Shown: positions 1 through 5,688 of the stretch, one piece after another
Position numbering within the stretch: position 1 is the first letter of the stretch
Layout: every line of letters begins with the position of its first letter
Position numbers and translations under genes: made by a program
Notes under the pieces: generated by a model
What the model was told of the DNA's origin: nothing
Database searches by the model: none
The model's input: only the letters and a program-made list of their open reading frames with translations
Source: an uncultured Oscillibacter sp.
GTDB lineage: Bacteria; Bacillota; Clostridia; Oscillospirales; Oscillospiraceae
Reading direction: 5' to 3'
DNA: 8,469 nucleotides
Assembly (NCBI GenBank): GCA_910588005.1
Contig: CAJUQM010000073.1
Span: 1-8,469, forward strand

Positions 1-2539
1 AGGAGCAGCCGGTGGCGTTGGAGATATACATCCGGTCGCCGAAGAGCTGGGTGATCAGGCGGGCATAGCTGGTCTCGGCGCAGCCGGCGCAGGAGCCGGA
101 GAACTCCAGCAGGGGTTTGCGGAACTGGCTGCCCTTGACGGTGGCATCCTGCATGTCCGCCTTCTCTTCCACCTTGGCCACGCAGTAGTTGAACACATCC
201 TGCTGGGCGGCCTCCTGCTCCTGGGGAACCATGGCCAGGGCATCCACCGGGCACACGCCTACGCACACGCCGCAGCCCATGCAGTCCAGAGGACTGACGG
301 CCATGGTGTACTTGTATACGCCCTTGCCCTTGCCGGCCTTGACGTCCACGATCTTAGCGGCGCCGGGAGCGTTCTTGGCCTCCTCCTCGCTGAGGGCGAA
401 GGGACGGATGGTGGCATGGGGGCAGACATAGGCGCAGTTGTTGCACTGGATGCACTTGGTGGAGTCCCAGTTGGGAACGGACACGGCAACGCCGCGCTTT
501 TCATAGGCGGCCGCGCCCAGCTCGAACTGGCCGTCCACGTGCTTGACGAAGGCGGAGACGGGCAGGCTGTCGCCGTCCATCTTGCCAACGGGGTTCAAAA
601 TGGTCTTGACCTGCTCCACCAGCTCCGGACGGCCCTCCAGCACGGTGGCGTCGGGGGCGTCCTGGGCGGTGGCCCAGTCGGCGGGCACCTCAAACTTCTT
701 GTAGGCGGTGGCGCCGGCGTCGATGGCCTTGTGGTTCATGTCAACCACGTCCTGACCCTTCTTGAGGTAGGAGTGAGTAGCGGCGTCCTTCATGTAGCCG
801 ATGGCCTCGGACTCAGGCATAACCTTGGCCAGGGAGAAGAAGGCGGACTGGAGAATGGTATTGGTGCGCTTGCCCATGCCGATCTCCTTGGCCAGGTCAA
901 TGGCGTTGATGGTGTAGACCTGGATGTTGTTCTCGGCGATATACCGCTTGGCAACGGCGGGCATGTGCCGGTTGATCTCCTCGTCAGACCACTGGCAGTT
1001 GATGAGGAAGGTGCCGCCGGGCTTCACGTCCCGCACCATGGGGAAGGCCTTGATGATATAAGCGGGCACGTGGCAGGCCACGAAGTCGGCCTTGTTAATA
1101 TAATAGGGTGCGCGGATGGGCTGGTCGCCGAAGCGCAGATGGCTGACGGTGACGCCGCCGGTCTTCTTAGAGTCGTACTGGAAGTACGCCTGGACATATT
1201 TGTCGGTGTGGTCGCCGATGATCTTGATGGAGTTCTTGTTGGCGCCCACGGTGCCGTCGCCGCCCAGGCCCCAGAACTTGCACTCGATGGTGCCGGCCGC
1301 CGCGGTATTGGGGGCCTTGTGCTCCTCCAGGGACAGGTGGGTCACGTCGTCCACGATGCCGATGGTGAACTGGCGCTTGGGCGCGTCCTTCTTCAGCTCC
1401 TCGTACACGGCAAAGACGCTGCGGGGCGGGGTGTCCTTGCTGCCCAGGCCGTAGCGGCCGCCGATGACGGCAATGTCATTCTTCCCGGCGTTGGCCAGAG
1501 CGGTGACAACGTCCATGTACAGAGGCTCGCCCTGGGAGCCGGGTTCCTTGGTGCGGTCCAGCACGGCGATCTTCTTGGCCGTGGCGGGGATGGCGGCCAG
1601 GAGCTTGTCGGCGCGCCAGGGGCGGTACAGGCGGACCTTGATGAGGCCCACCTTCTCGCCGTGGGCGTTCATATAGTCGATGACTTCCTCGGCCACGTCG
1701 CAGATGGAACCCATGGCGATGATGACGCGGTCGGCGTCGGCGGCGCCGTAGTAATTGAAGAGCCGGTAATCGGTGCCCAGCTTCTCGTTGATCTTGCCCA
1801 TGTACTTTTCCACCACGTCAGGCAGGGCGTCGTAGTAGGGGTTGCAGGCCTCACGGTGCTGGAAGAAGATATCGCCGTTCTCGTGAGAACCCCGCATGTT
1901 GGGCCGCTCGGGATTCAGGGCGTGCTTGCGGAACGCGTCCACGGCGTCCATGTCGCACATCTCCTTGAGATCCTCGTAGTCCCACACGGCCACCTTCTGG
2001 ATCTCATGGGAGGTCCGGAAGCCGTCGAAGAAGTTCAGGAAGGGAACGCGGCCCTCAATGGCGGCCAGATGGGCCACGGGAGCCAGGTCCATGACCTCCT
2101 GCACATTGCCCTCGGCCAGCATGGCAAAGCCGGTCTGGCGGCAGGCCATCACGTCGGAGTGATCGCCGAAGATGTTCAGCGCGTGGCTGGACACGGTACG
2201 GGCGGACACGTGGAATACGCAGGGCAGCAGCTCGCCGGCGATTTTATACATATTGGGAATCATCAGCAGCAGGCCCTGGGACGCGGTGTAGGTGGTGGTC
2301 ATCGCGCCGGCGGCCAGAGAGCCGTGGACGGTGCCGGAAGCGCCGGCCTCAGACTGCATCTCGCACACCTTCACAGTGGTGCCGAAGATGTTTTTCTGAC
2401 CCGCCGCGGACCACTGGTCCACCAGGTCCGCCATGGGAGAGGACGGGGTGATGGGATAGATGCCCGCCACTTCGGTAAACGCGTAGCTGACATATGCGGC
2501 CGCGTTGTTACCGTCCATGGACTTGAACTTTCTTGCCAT
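1..2539 (-). CDS. nifJ: Pyruvate:ferredoxin (flavodoxin) oxidoreductase, C-terminus cut by window edge
   Basis: Cytoplasmic enzyme that oxidatively decarboxylates pyruvate with CoA to acetyl-CoA and CO2, passing electrons to ferredoxin; it uses thiamine diphosphate (TPP) and three 4Fe-4S clusters. 846 codons are visible; the family runs to about 1,170-1,190 residues, so roughly the last 330 lie beyond position 1. N-terminal YPITPSSPM puts Thr31, CEMQSEAGA puts Glu64 and VSART puts Arg114 at the same numbers as the pyruvate- and TPP-contacting residues of Desulfovibrio africanus PFOR. GDGTVGANK lies near residues 425-435. The ferredoxin domain has CIQCNNCAYVCP (Cys696/699/702/706) and CMGCGVCVGVCP (Cys753/756/759/763). 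The proximal-cluster ligands are SGSCAGCAETSY (Cys817, Cys820) and NATGCS (Cys845). All motifs share one frame, so no frameshift is seen. The ATG at 2539 has AGGAGG nine bases upstream. Divergent from yifB. A homodimeric single-chain PFOR is near certain. Confidence 0.97.
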   Translation of the reverse strand, partial: MARKFKSMDGNNAAAYVSYAFTEVAGIYPITPSSPMADLVDQWSAAGQKNIFGTTVKVCEMQSEAGASGTVHGSLAAGAMTTTYTASQGLLLMIPNMYKIAGELLPCVFHVSARTVSSHALNIFGDHSDVMACRQTGFAMLAEGNVQEVMDLAPVAHLAAIEGRVPFLNFFDGFRTSHEIQKVAVWDYEDLKEMCDMDAVDAFRKHALNPERPNMRGSHENGDIFFQHREACNPYYDALPDVVEKYMGKINEKLGTDYRLFNYYGAADADRVIIAMGSICDVAEEVIDYMNAHGEKVGLIKVRLYRPWRADKLLAAIPATAKKIAVLDRTKEPGSQGEPLYMDVVTALANAGKNDIAVIGGRYGLGSKDTPPRSVFAVYEELKKDAPKRQFTIGIVDDVTHLSLEEHKAPNTAAAGTIECKFWGLGGDGTVGANKNSIKIIGDHTDKYVQAYFQYDSKKTGGVTVSHLRFGDQPIRAPYYINKADFVACHVPAYIIKAFPMVRDVKPGGTFLINCQWSDEEINRHMPAVAKRYIAENNIQVYTINAIDLAKEIGMGKRTNTILQSAFFSLAKVMPESEAIGYMKDAATHSYLKKGQDVVDMNHKAIDAGATAYKKFEVPADWATAQDAPDATVLEGRPELVEQVKTILNPVGKMDGDSLPVSAFVKHVDGQFELGAAAYEKRGVAVSVPNWDSTKCIQCNNCAYVCPHATIRPFALSEEEAKNAPGAAKIVDVKAGKGKGVYKYTMAVSPLDCMGCGVCVGVCPVDALAMVPQEQEAAQQDVFNYCVAKVEEKADMQDATVKGSQFRKPLLEFSGSCAGCAETSYARLITQLFGDRMYISNATGCS

Positions 2540-2630
2540 AAACACTTACCTCCTATAAATGCGCTGCCCTGTGGCAGCAAGCTTGTCGGACACAGGAAAT
2601 CCGAAGGCCTGCGCCCCCGAACCCTCATGC
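2540..2630 (-). other. nifJ 5' leader with two mutually exclusive stem possibilities
   Basis: About 90 nt separate the predicted transcription start from the nifJ ATG. The minus strand contains GCTGCC-ACAG-GGCAGC, a perfect 6-bp stem with a four-base loop (2563-2578), nine bases upstream of the Shine-Dalgarno. An upstream CCTGTG (2591-2596) is exactly complementary to CACAGG (2568-2573), which lies in the loop and inner stem of that hairpin. The two pairings cannot form together. No T-box, TPP or other riboswitch consensus is recognised, and no U-tract follows either stem, so transcription attenuation is not supported. The sequence pairing is seen; a regulatory role is inference. Confidence 0.4.
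2549..2554 (-). promoter_or_regulatory. nifJ ribosome binding site
   Basis: Reads AGGAGG on the minus strand, nine bases before the nifJ ATG. It is a full-consensus Shine-Dalgarno, fitting a highly expressed central metabolic gene, and it fixes the start at 2539. Confidence 0.9.
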
Positions 2631-2636
2631 GTCGCC

Positions 2637-2665
2637 ATTATATCACAGCTTGTTTGGGCTGTAAA
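2637..2665 (-). promoter_or_regulatory. Sigma-A promoter of nifJ
   Basis: On the minus strand TTTACA (2660-2665) and TATAAT (2637-2642) are separated by exactly 17 bp. The -10 is perfect and the -35 is off consensus at one base (TTGACA). Transcription should start near 2630, leaving a leader of about 90 nt before the ATG. This is the strongest promoter-like sequence in the window. Confidence 0.85.
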
Positions 2666-2673
2666 CTGGGACT

Positions 2674-2691
2674 TTGTTATTTTTTGCACAA
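2674..2691. promoter_or_regulatory. Candidate Rex (NADH/NAD+ redox sensor) operator
   Basis: Reads TTGTTATTTTTTGCACAA. Against the Clostridia Rex consensus TTGTTAA-N4-TTAACAA it matches 11 of 14 fixed positions, with both outer ends intact and the spacer all T. It lies 8 bp upstream of the nifJ -35 box, in the divergent nifJ/yifB region. Rex commonly controls fermentation and ferredoxin-linked genes in Clostridia, so nifJ would be a sensible target. The inner half of one arm is degenerate, and AT-rich promoters can give such matches by chance. Confidence 0.4.
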
Positions 2692-2739
2692 GAATTTCCC
2701 TTTTCTGCGGATGGGACAAATCCACATCGCTTTTTTCGG

Positions 2740-2756
2740 CACTTTTCCAAAAAGTG
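2740..2756. repeat. 17-bp perfect palindrome abutting the yifB promoter
   Basis: CACTTTT-CCA-AAAAGTG: seven-base arms that are exact reverse complements with a three-base spacer. It ends immediately before the weak -35 of the yifB promoter and lies about 75 bp upstream of the nifJ -35. This is the size and position of a dimeric repressor site. No U-tract or preceding gene makes it a terminator. The binding protein is unknown. Confidence 0.5.
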
Positions 2757-2786
2757 TTTCCTAAAAGGGCGGGTTTATGGTATAGT
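2757..2786 (+). promoter_or_regulatory. Extended -10 promoter of yifB
   Basis: TGGTATAGT (2778-2786) is an extended -10 element (TGn plus a TATAAT-like hexamer with one mismatch). The matching -35 position (around 2757-2762, TTTCCT) is poor, as is usual for extended -10 promoters. The predicted start near 2793 gives a leader of about 33 nt to the GTG start. Confidence 0.55.
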
Positions 2787-2807
2787 GATATTCAATAAAT
2801 AAAAAAT

Positions 2808-2814
2808 GGGGGAG
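2808..2814 (+). promoter_or_regulatory. yifB ribosome binding site
   Basis: GGGGGAG lies 11 bases before the GTG at 2826. Two nearby ATGs (2806 and 2815) run out of frame into a TGA at 2833, so they are not the yifB start. Confidence 0.6.
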
Positions 2815-2825
2815 ATGGCGCGGCT

Positions 2826-4343
2826 GTGGTGGTGAGTGTGCGTTCACTGGGGTTGAATGGCGTGGCCGGGTACGAGGTCAGCGCGGAGTGCTTTCTCTCC
2901 GGCGGCCTGCCGGCGTTTGACGTGGTGGGTTTGCCGGATGCCGCCGTGCGGGAGGCACGGGAGCGGGTCCGGGCGGCGGTGAAGAACTGCGGGGCAAAGT
3001 TTCCCGTCAGCCGCATTACGGTGAATCTGGCTCCGGCAGGCCAAAAAAAGGCGGGCACGATGTATGACCTGCCGATTTTTGTGGGGCTGCTGGCCGCTGC
3101 CGGAGAACTGCCTTCCCCGCCGGAGGATGCGGCGTTTTTGGGGGAACTGTCGCTTGCCGGAGCGGTGCGAAAGGTCGCCGGTGTGCTGCCCATGGCCATG
3201 AAGGCCCGGGAATCCGGCGTGCGGCAGTTATTCGTCCCGGCGGAAAACGCCGCCGAGGCCACCCTGGCCGGCGGGCTGACGGTTTACGGCGTAGAGGATG
3301 TGAAATCGTTGGCGGCCCATCTCCGGGGAGAGGTGCTCCTCCCTCCTGTTCCAATGTGGGAGCCGGAGGGGGATGAGACCGCTTTGCCGGACTTCAGGGA
3401 TGTGATGGGACAGGAGAATGTAAAGCGGGCGCTGGAGATCGCCGCCGCCGGAGGGCACAACCTGCTGATGATTGGCTCCCCGGGGGCAGGGAAATCCATG
3501 CTGGCAAAACGCCTGCCCTCCATTCTGCCGGATCTGGGCAGGGCGGAGGCGCTGGAGAGTTCCGGGATCTGGTCCGTGGCGGGAATGGGGGACCCACGCC
3601 GCCCCATGCTGGCCCGGCGGCCCTTCCGCTCACCTCATCACACCACCTCCGCCGCCGCTCTGGCGGGGGGCGGACCTGCCATGAGGCCGGGGGAGATCTC
3701 CCTGGCCCACAACGGTGTGTTGTTTTTGGATGAACTTCCAGAGTTTCGCCGGGACGCGCTGGAGGCGCTGCGCCAGCCTCTGGAGGACGGGGAGGTTACC
3801 GTGGCCCGGGCCGGGGGAACGCTGCGGCTTCCCGCCCGGTTCCAGCTGGTGTGCGCCATGAATCCCTGCCGCTGCGGCTGGCGGGGACATCCGTCGGGCC
3901 GGTGTACTTGCACGGACCGGGAGGTGGCCAAATATGTGGAGAAGATCTCCGGTCCTCTGCTGGACCGTATCGACCTCCATGTGAGCGTCCCCTCGGTGGA
4001 GTATGAGGCCATGCGCCGGCGGGAGACGCCGGAGTCCTCCGGGGCGGTGAAGGCCCGGGTGGACGCAGCCAGAGAGATCCAGTTCCGCCGCTTTGAGGAG
4101 ACCGGCGCCAGCTGCAATGCCCAGATGTCTCCGGCCATGGTGGGGGAGTTCTGCCGGTTGGACGCCGCGGGGGAGCGGCTTTTAAAAGCTGCTTTTGACC
4201 GCATGGGGCTGACGGCCCGGTCCCATGACCGGGTGCTGCGGGTGGCCCGGACCATTGCGGATCTGGACGGCGGGGAGAGGATCGAGGCCGCCCATCTGGC
4301 CGAGGCCATCCAATACCGGAATACGGACATTTTAAAGGGATAG
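2826..4343 (+). CDS. yifB: YifB/ComM family Mg-chelatase-like AAA+ ATPase
   Basis: A 505-residue AAA+ protein of the YifB/ComM family. ComM is a branch-migration helicase for transformation in some Gram-negatives; the role in Clostridia is less clear. The N-terminal ChlI-like domain covers roughly residues 20-140 (GLPAFDVVGLPDAAVRE). The AAA+ core has Walker A GSPGAGKS at 217-224, HHTTSAAALAGGG, Walker B GVLFLDE at 297-303 and the GPLLDRIDLHV segment with Arg381. A cysteine cluster, CAMNPCRCG (Cys343, 348, 350) followed by GRCTC (Cys360, 362), matches the family's conserved cysteine motif. The C-terminal helical domain ends in VARTIADLDGGE. The GTG at 2826 gives the family's usual twelve residues up to the NG of GLNG; two further GTGs follow directly (2829, 2832). 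Length is normal and all motifs are intact. It ends at a hairpin terminator, so it is probably transcribed alone. Confidence 0.95.
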   Translation: MVVSVRSLGLNGVAGYEVSAECFLSGGLPAFDVVGLPDAAVREARERVRAAVKNCGAKFPVSRITVNLAPAGQKKAGTMYDLPIFVGLLAAAGELPSPPEDAAFLGELSLAGAVRKVAGVLPMAMKARESGVRQLFVPAENAAEATLAGGLTVYGVEDVKSLAAHLRGEVLLPPVPMWEPEGDETALPDFRDVMGQENVKRALEIAAAGGHNLLMIGSPGAGKSMLAKRLPSILPDLGRAEALESSGIWSVAGMGDPRRPMLARRPFRSPHHTTSAAALAGGGPAMRPGEISLAHNGVLFLDELPEFRRDALEALRQPLEDGEVTVARAGGTLRLPARFQLVCAMNPCRCGWRGHPSGRCTCTDREVAKYVEKISGPLLDRIDLHVSVPSVEYEAMRRRETPESSGAVKARVDAAREIQFRRFEETGASCNAQMSPAMVGEFCRLDAAGERLLKAAFDRMGLTARSHDRVLRVARTIADLDGGERIEAAHLAEAIQYRNTDILKG

Positions 4344-4378
4344 AAAAGGAGGCGGGTCCATATGGACCGCCTCCTTTT
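4344..4378. terminator. Bidirectional terminator between yifB and the flavoprotein gene
   Basis: AAAAGGAGGCGGGTCC and GGACCGCCTCCTTTT pair over 15 bp with one bulged G and an ATAT loop. The stem starts right after the yifB TAG and ends 7 bp before the stop of the minus-strand gene. A/T runs flank both sides, so it can serve as an intrinsic terminator in both directions. Confidence 0.85.
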
Positions 4379-4385
4379 CGCAGGA

Positions 4386-5012
4386 TCACCGGATAAAATT
4401 CATCATGGGACGGGGGCTGTCTGCCGGAGACGGTACCGCCGTATCGTGGAGCACTTTCACCATCCAGGCCATGTTGCGGCCCAGCTTCCGGGCCATTGCC
4501 ATGCCCTCCTCGTCCTCCAGGACCTCCCCGGGGTCCGCGCCGTGGACGGCACCCCAGTAGTCGGAGGTGACAATGACCATCTCCATCGCGTCCATAGTGC
4601 CCAGCAGCTGTTGGTAGGTTTCCATGCCGCCGCTGCGGCGCAAGGTGCAAAGCGCCCCGCCGGCCTTGTGGCGGAGCTGGTTGTCCCCGCAGCCCGCCGC
4701 CAGCATCAGACGGTCCAGCACACATTTCATGCCCCCGGCAATACCGCCGTGGTATACCGGGGAGGCCAGCAAAATGCCGTCGGCCTCGATGCAGGCGGCG
4801 ATAATGTCGTTAACTCCGTCGTCATTCCGGACGCAGCGGAGGCTGCCGGTATTGAGGCAGTGGTAACAGGCCATACAGGGGTGGACGTCAGCGCCTGGCT
4901 GAAAGACCTGGAACTCCACTCCGGCGGCCTCCACCTCCCGGCCCACGGCCTCCAGGCACCGGGCGGTGTTTCCGTTTTTGCGGGGACTGCCGTTGATCGC
5001 GACGATTTTCAT
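4386..5012 (-). CDS. Iron-sulfur flavoprotein (ISF) / NAD(P)H-dependent FMN reductase family
   Basis: A 208-residue cytoplasmic flavodoxin-fold protein. GSPRKNGNT at 8-16 is the FMN phosphate loop of the NADPH-dependent FMN reductase superfamily, and SPVYHGGIAGGMKCVLDR is the following flavin-contacting stretch. Residues 46-60 hold Cys46, Cys49, Cys52 and Cys60 in the spacing CX2CX2CX7C. This fits the compact 4Fe-4S motif (CX2CX2CX4-7C) of Methanosarcina thermophila iron-sulfur flavoprotein, which accepts electrons from ferredoxin and can reduce O2 or H2O2. I therefore call an ISF rather than a plain quinone/FMN reductase; the physiological partner is unknown, although PFOR-reduced ferredoxin is plausible. 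The ATG at 5012 has AGGAGG eight bases upstream (5021-5026) and a promoter close by, so it appears to be a single-gene unit. Many annotators would label it flavodoxin family protein. Confidence 0.85.
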   Translation of the reverse strand: MKIVAINGSPRKNGNTARCLEAVGREVEAAGVEFQVFQPGADVHPCMACYHCLNTGSLRCVRNDDGVNDIIAACIEADGILLASPVYHGGIAGGMKCVLDRLMLAAGCGDNQLRHKAGGALCTLRRSGGMETYQQLLGTMDAMEMVIVTSDYWGAVHGADPGEVLEDEEGMAMARKLGRNMAWMVKVLHDTAVPSPADSPRPMMNFIR

Positions 5013-5047
5013 ATAAGGGGCCTCCTCCTGTCGGTGATAGTGTTCCT

Positions 5048-5076
5048 ATTGTATCGAAAATCGGCGGGAATTGCAA
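5048..5076 (-). promoter_or_regulatory. Sigma-A promoter of the iron-sulfur flavoprotein gene
   Basis: Minus strand TTGCAA (5071-5076), a 17-bp gap, then TACAAT (5048-5053). Both hexamers are near consensus. The predicted start near 5041 gives a leader of about 28 nt, just enough to carry the Shine-Dalgarno. Confidence 0.75.
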
Positions 5077-5099
5077 GGACTTGAGAGCAGAAGCCGTGC

Positions 5100-5150
5100 C
5101 GGACGCCGGAGCATGCGGGTTTGCAGGGTATCGATTATACCAGGCGTCCG
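5100..5150. repeat. 8-bp inverted repeat upstream of the small unknown CDS
   Basis: CGGACGCC (5100-5107) and GGCGTCCG (5143-5150) are perfect reverse complements enclosing 35 nt, which themselves contain a GGTAT...ATACC repeat. It lies between the divergent flavoprotein promoter and the ribosome binding site at 5181. It could be a leader stem-loop or a remnant of a repeat. No clear sigma-A promoter for the plus-strand gene is seen here. Confidence 0.35.
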
Positions 5151-5180
5151 CGTTCCCTTCAAGCAATATCGGACAAAAAG

Positions 5181-5188
5181 GGAAAGGA
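5181..5188 (+). promoter_or_regulatory. Ribosome binding site deciding the start of the small CDS
   Basis: GGAAAGGA lies ten bases before the GTG at 5199. The frame is open further upstream to a TTG at 5121, but nothing there has a Shine-Dalgarno, so 5199 is preferred. Confidence 0.55.
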
Positions 5189-5198
5189 CGGCTCAAAC

Positions 5199-5564
5199 GT
5201 GAAAAATACTCTGGAAATACTTTATGGCCTGCCCCGTGAGAAAACCCACGGGCAGGACGCGCCCTTTGCCGGAACGGCGTGGATCGAAAGCGAACATCTG
5301 GAATTGCTCACCGCCTTTATGACGGATGGGCAGCAGGAACGGATGGCTGCGTACTTAGGCGCGAGATGCAGAGCCGGGACCATGCTGGACTTTGACCGGT
5401 TTCGGTTCGCGTTCCATGCCGGGGCGTATTTTTTGGCTGAGTGCGCGAAAAAATCTCTGTCCCTGCCCATTGACAGGCTGGATTTTTGCCGTGACGCTTC
5501 GCAGACGGAAACGGGGAGCAGAATTTTGCAATTCCGCTCCCCGTTTCCGTCTGCTCCATTCTAA
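5199..5564 (+). CDS. Small protein of unknown function, DUF6809-like at best; C-terminus inside a palindromic element
   Basis: Predicted 121 residues from the GTG at 5199. It begins MKNTLEILYG and has a core helix-like segment FDRFRFAFHAGAYFLAE at residues 65-81. The layout (short N-terminal LxxLYxG, helical middle, FxxxFxxGAxFLxE near the end) resembles small Clostridia proteins of the DUF6809 type as I remember them; this is weak and no function is known for them. No signal peptide, membrane segment or metal motif is visible. Residues 96-121 and the TAA are encoded within the 89-bp palindromic element, so the native C-terminus was probably near residue 90 and the tail was replaced or extended. 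Neighbours are a divergent iron-sulfur flavoprotein gene and thiI downstream, with no obvious link. It may be expressed or a decaying gene. Confidence 0.55.
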   Translation: MKNTLEILYGLPREKTHGQDAPFAGTAWIESEHLELLTAFMTDGQQERMAAYLGARCRAGTMLDFDRFRFAFHAGAYFLAECAKKSLSLPIDRLDFCRDASQTETGSRILQFRSPFPSAPF

Positions 5565-5572
5565 CGGCAAAA
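5484..5572. repeat. 89-bp nested palindromic element (REP/MITE-like)
   Basis: Outer arms TTTTGCCGT (5484-5492) and ACGGCAAAA (5564-5572) are perfect 9-bp inverted repeats. Inside is a 19-bp perfect stem, GCAGACGGAAACGGGGAGC (5501-5519) with its reverse complement at 5536-5554, then one A/C mismatch, then GAATT-TTGC-AATTC (5521-5534). That makes 24 pairs in the inner hairpin. ACGCTTCG occurs as a direct repeat at 5494-5501 and 5572-5579. No U-tract follows the hairpin, so it is a poor intrinsic terminator. It overlaps the 3' end of the small CDS and supplies its stop. Palindrome and repeats are seen; mobility is inferred. Confidence 0.7.
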
Positions 5573-5606
5573 CGCTTCGTGAGGCCGCCATACAGCCTTT
5601 TAATGT

Positions 5607-5622
5607 GAAAAAGGGCTTTTTC
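5607..5622. repeat. 16-bp near-perfect palindrome at the thiI promoter
   Basis: GAAAAAG-GG-CTTTTTC: exact seven-base arms with a two-base spacer. Its right arm coincides with the -35 position of the thiI promoter. A loop of two bases is too short for an RNA hairpin of full length, so a protein-binding site is the better reading, or it is just an A-tract/T-tract curvature element. Confidence 0.35.
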
Positions 5623-5645
5623 TCCCGGAAAAAACGTGGTATGAT
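5617..5645 (+). promoter_or_regulatory. Extended -10 promoter of thiI (and probably cinA)
   Basis: TGGTATGAT (5637-5645) is an extended -10 element with one hexamer mismatch. The -35 position 17 bp upstream reads TTTTTC and is weak. The predicted start near 5652 leaves about 37 nt to the thiI ATG. Confidence 0.6.
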
Positions 5646-5675
5646 ACGAGGAAGAGAGTCAGGACTTCAAAAGAC

Positions 5676-5680
5676 GGAGG
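5676..5680 (+). promoter_or_regulatory. thiI ribosome binding site
   Basis: GGAGG lies eight bases before the ATG at 5689. The thiI frame is open upstream as far as 5392, through the palindromic element, but this site, the promoter at 5617-5645 and the family's usual N-terminus fix the start at 5689. Confidence 0.85.
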
Positions 5681-5688
5681 AATCCCCT

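Noticed and set aside
2540..2630. Known riboswitch (for example TPP or T-box) in the nifJ leader
   Set aside because: None of the conserved core sequences could be found; only short generic pairings are present.
416..2764. 782-codon open frame on the plus strand
   Set aside because: It lies antisense to nifJ, whose minus-strand motifs are unmistakable. The translation is low-complexity (Gly, Val, Leu, His, Asp), typical of the complement of a GC-biased gene, and it has no recognisable domain.
3796..4725. 309-codon minus-strand frame crossing yifB and the flavoprotein gene
   Set aside because: It spans the convergent terminator and two well supported genes in the wrong frame; Pro/Gly/Arg-rich shadow translation.
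5501..5554. Intrinsic terminator for the small CDS
   Set aside because: The stem is strong enough but is followed by TCCATTCTAACGG with no T-run, starts inside the coding sequence and is nested in outer inverted repeats. Listed as a repeat instead, though some termination or mRNA protection is possible.
5392..5688. N-terminal extension of thiI by 99 codons
   Set aside because: It overlaps the small CDS, runs through the palindromic element and lacks a ribosome binding site, whereas 5689 has GGAGG, an upstream promoter and the normal ThiI N-terminus.
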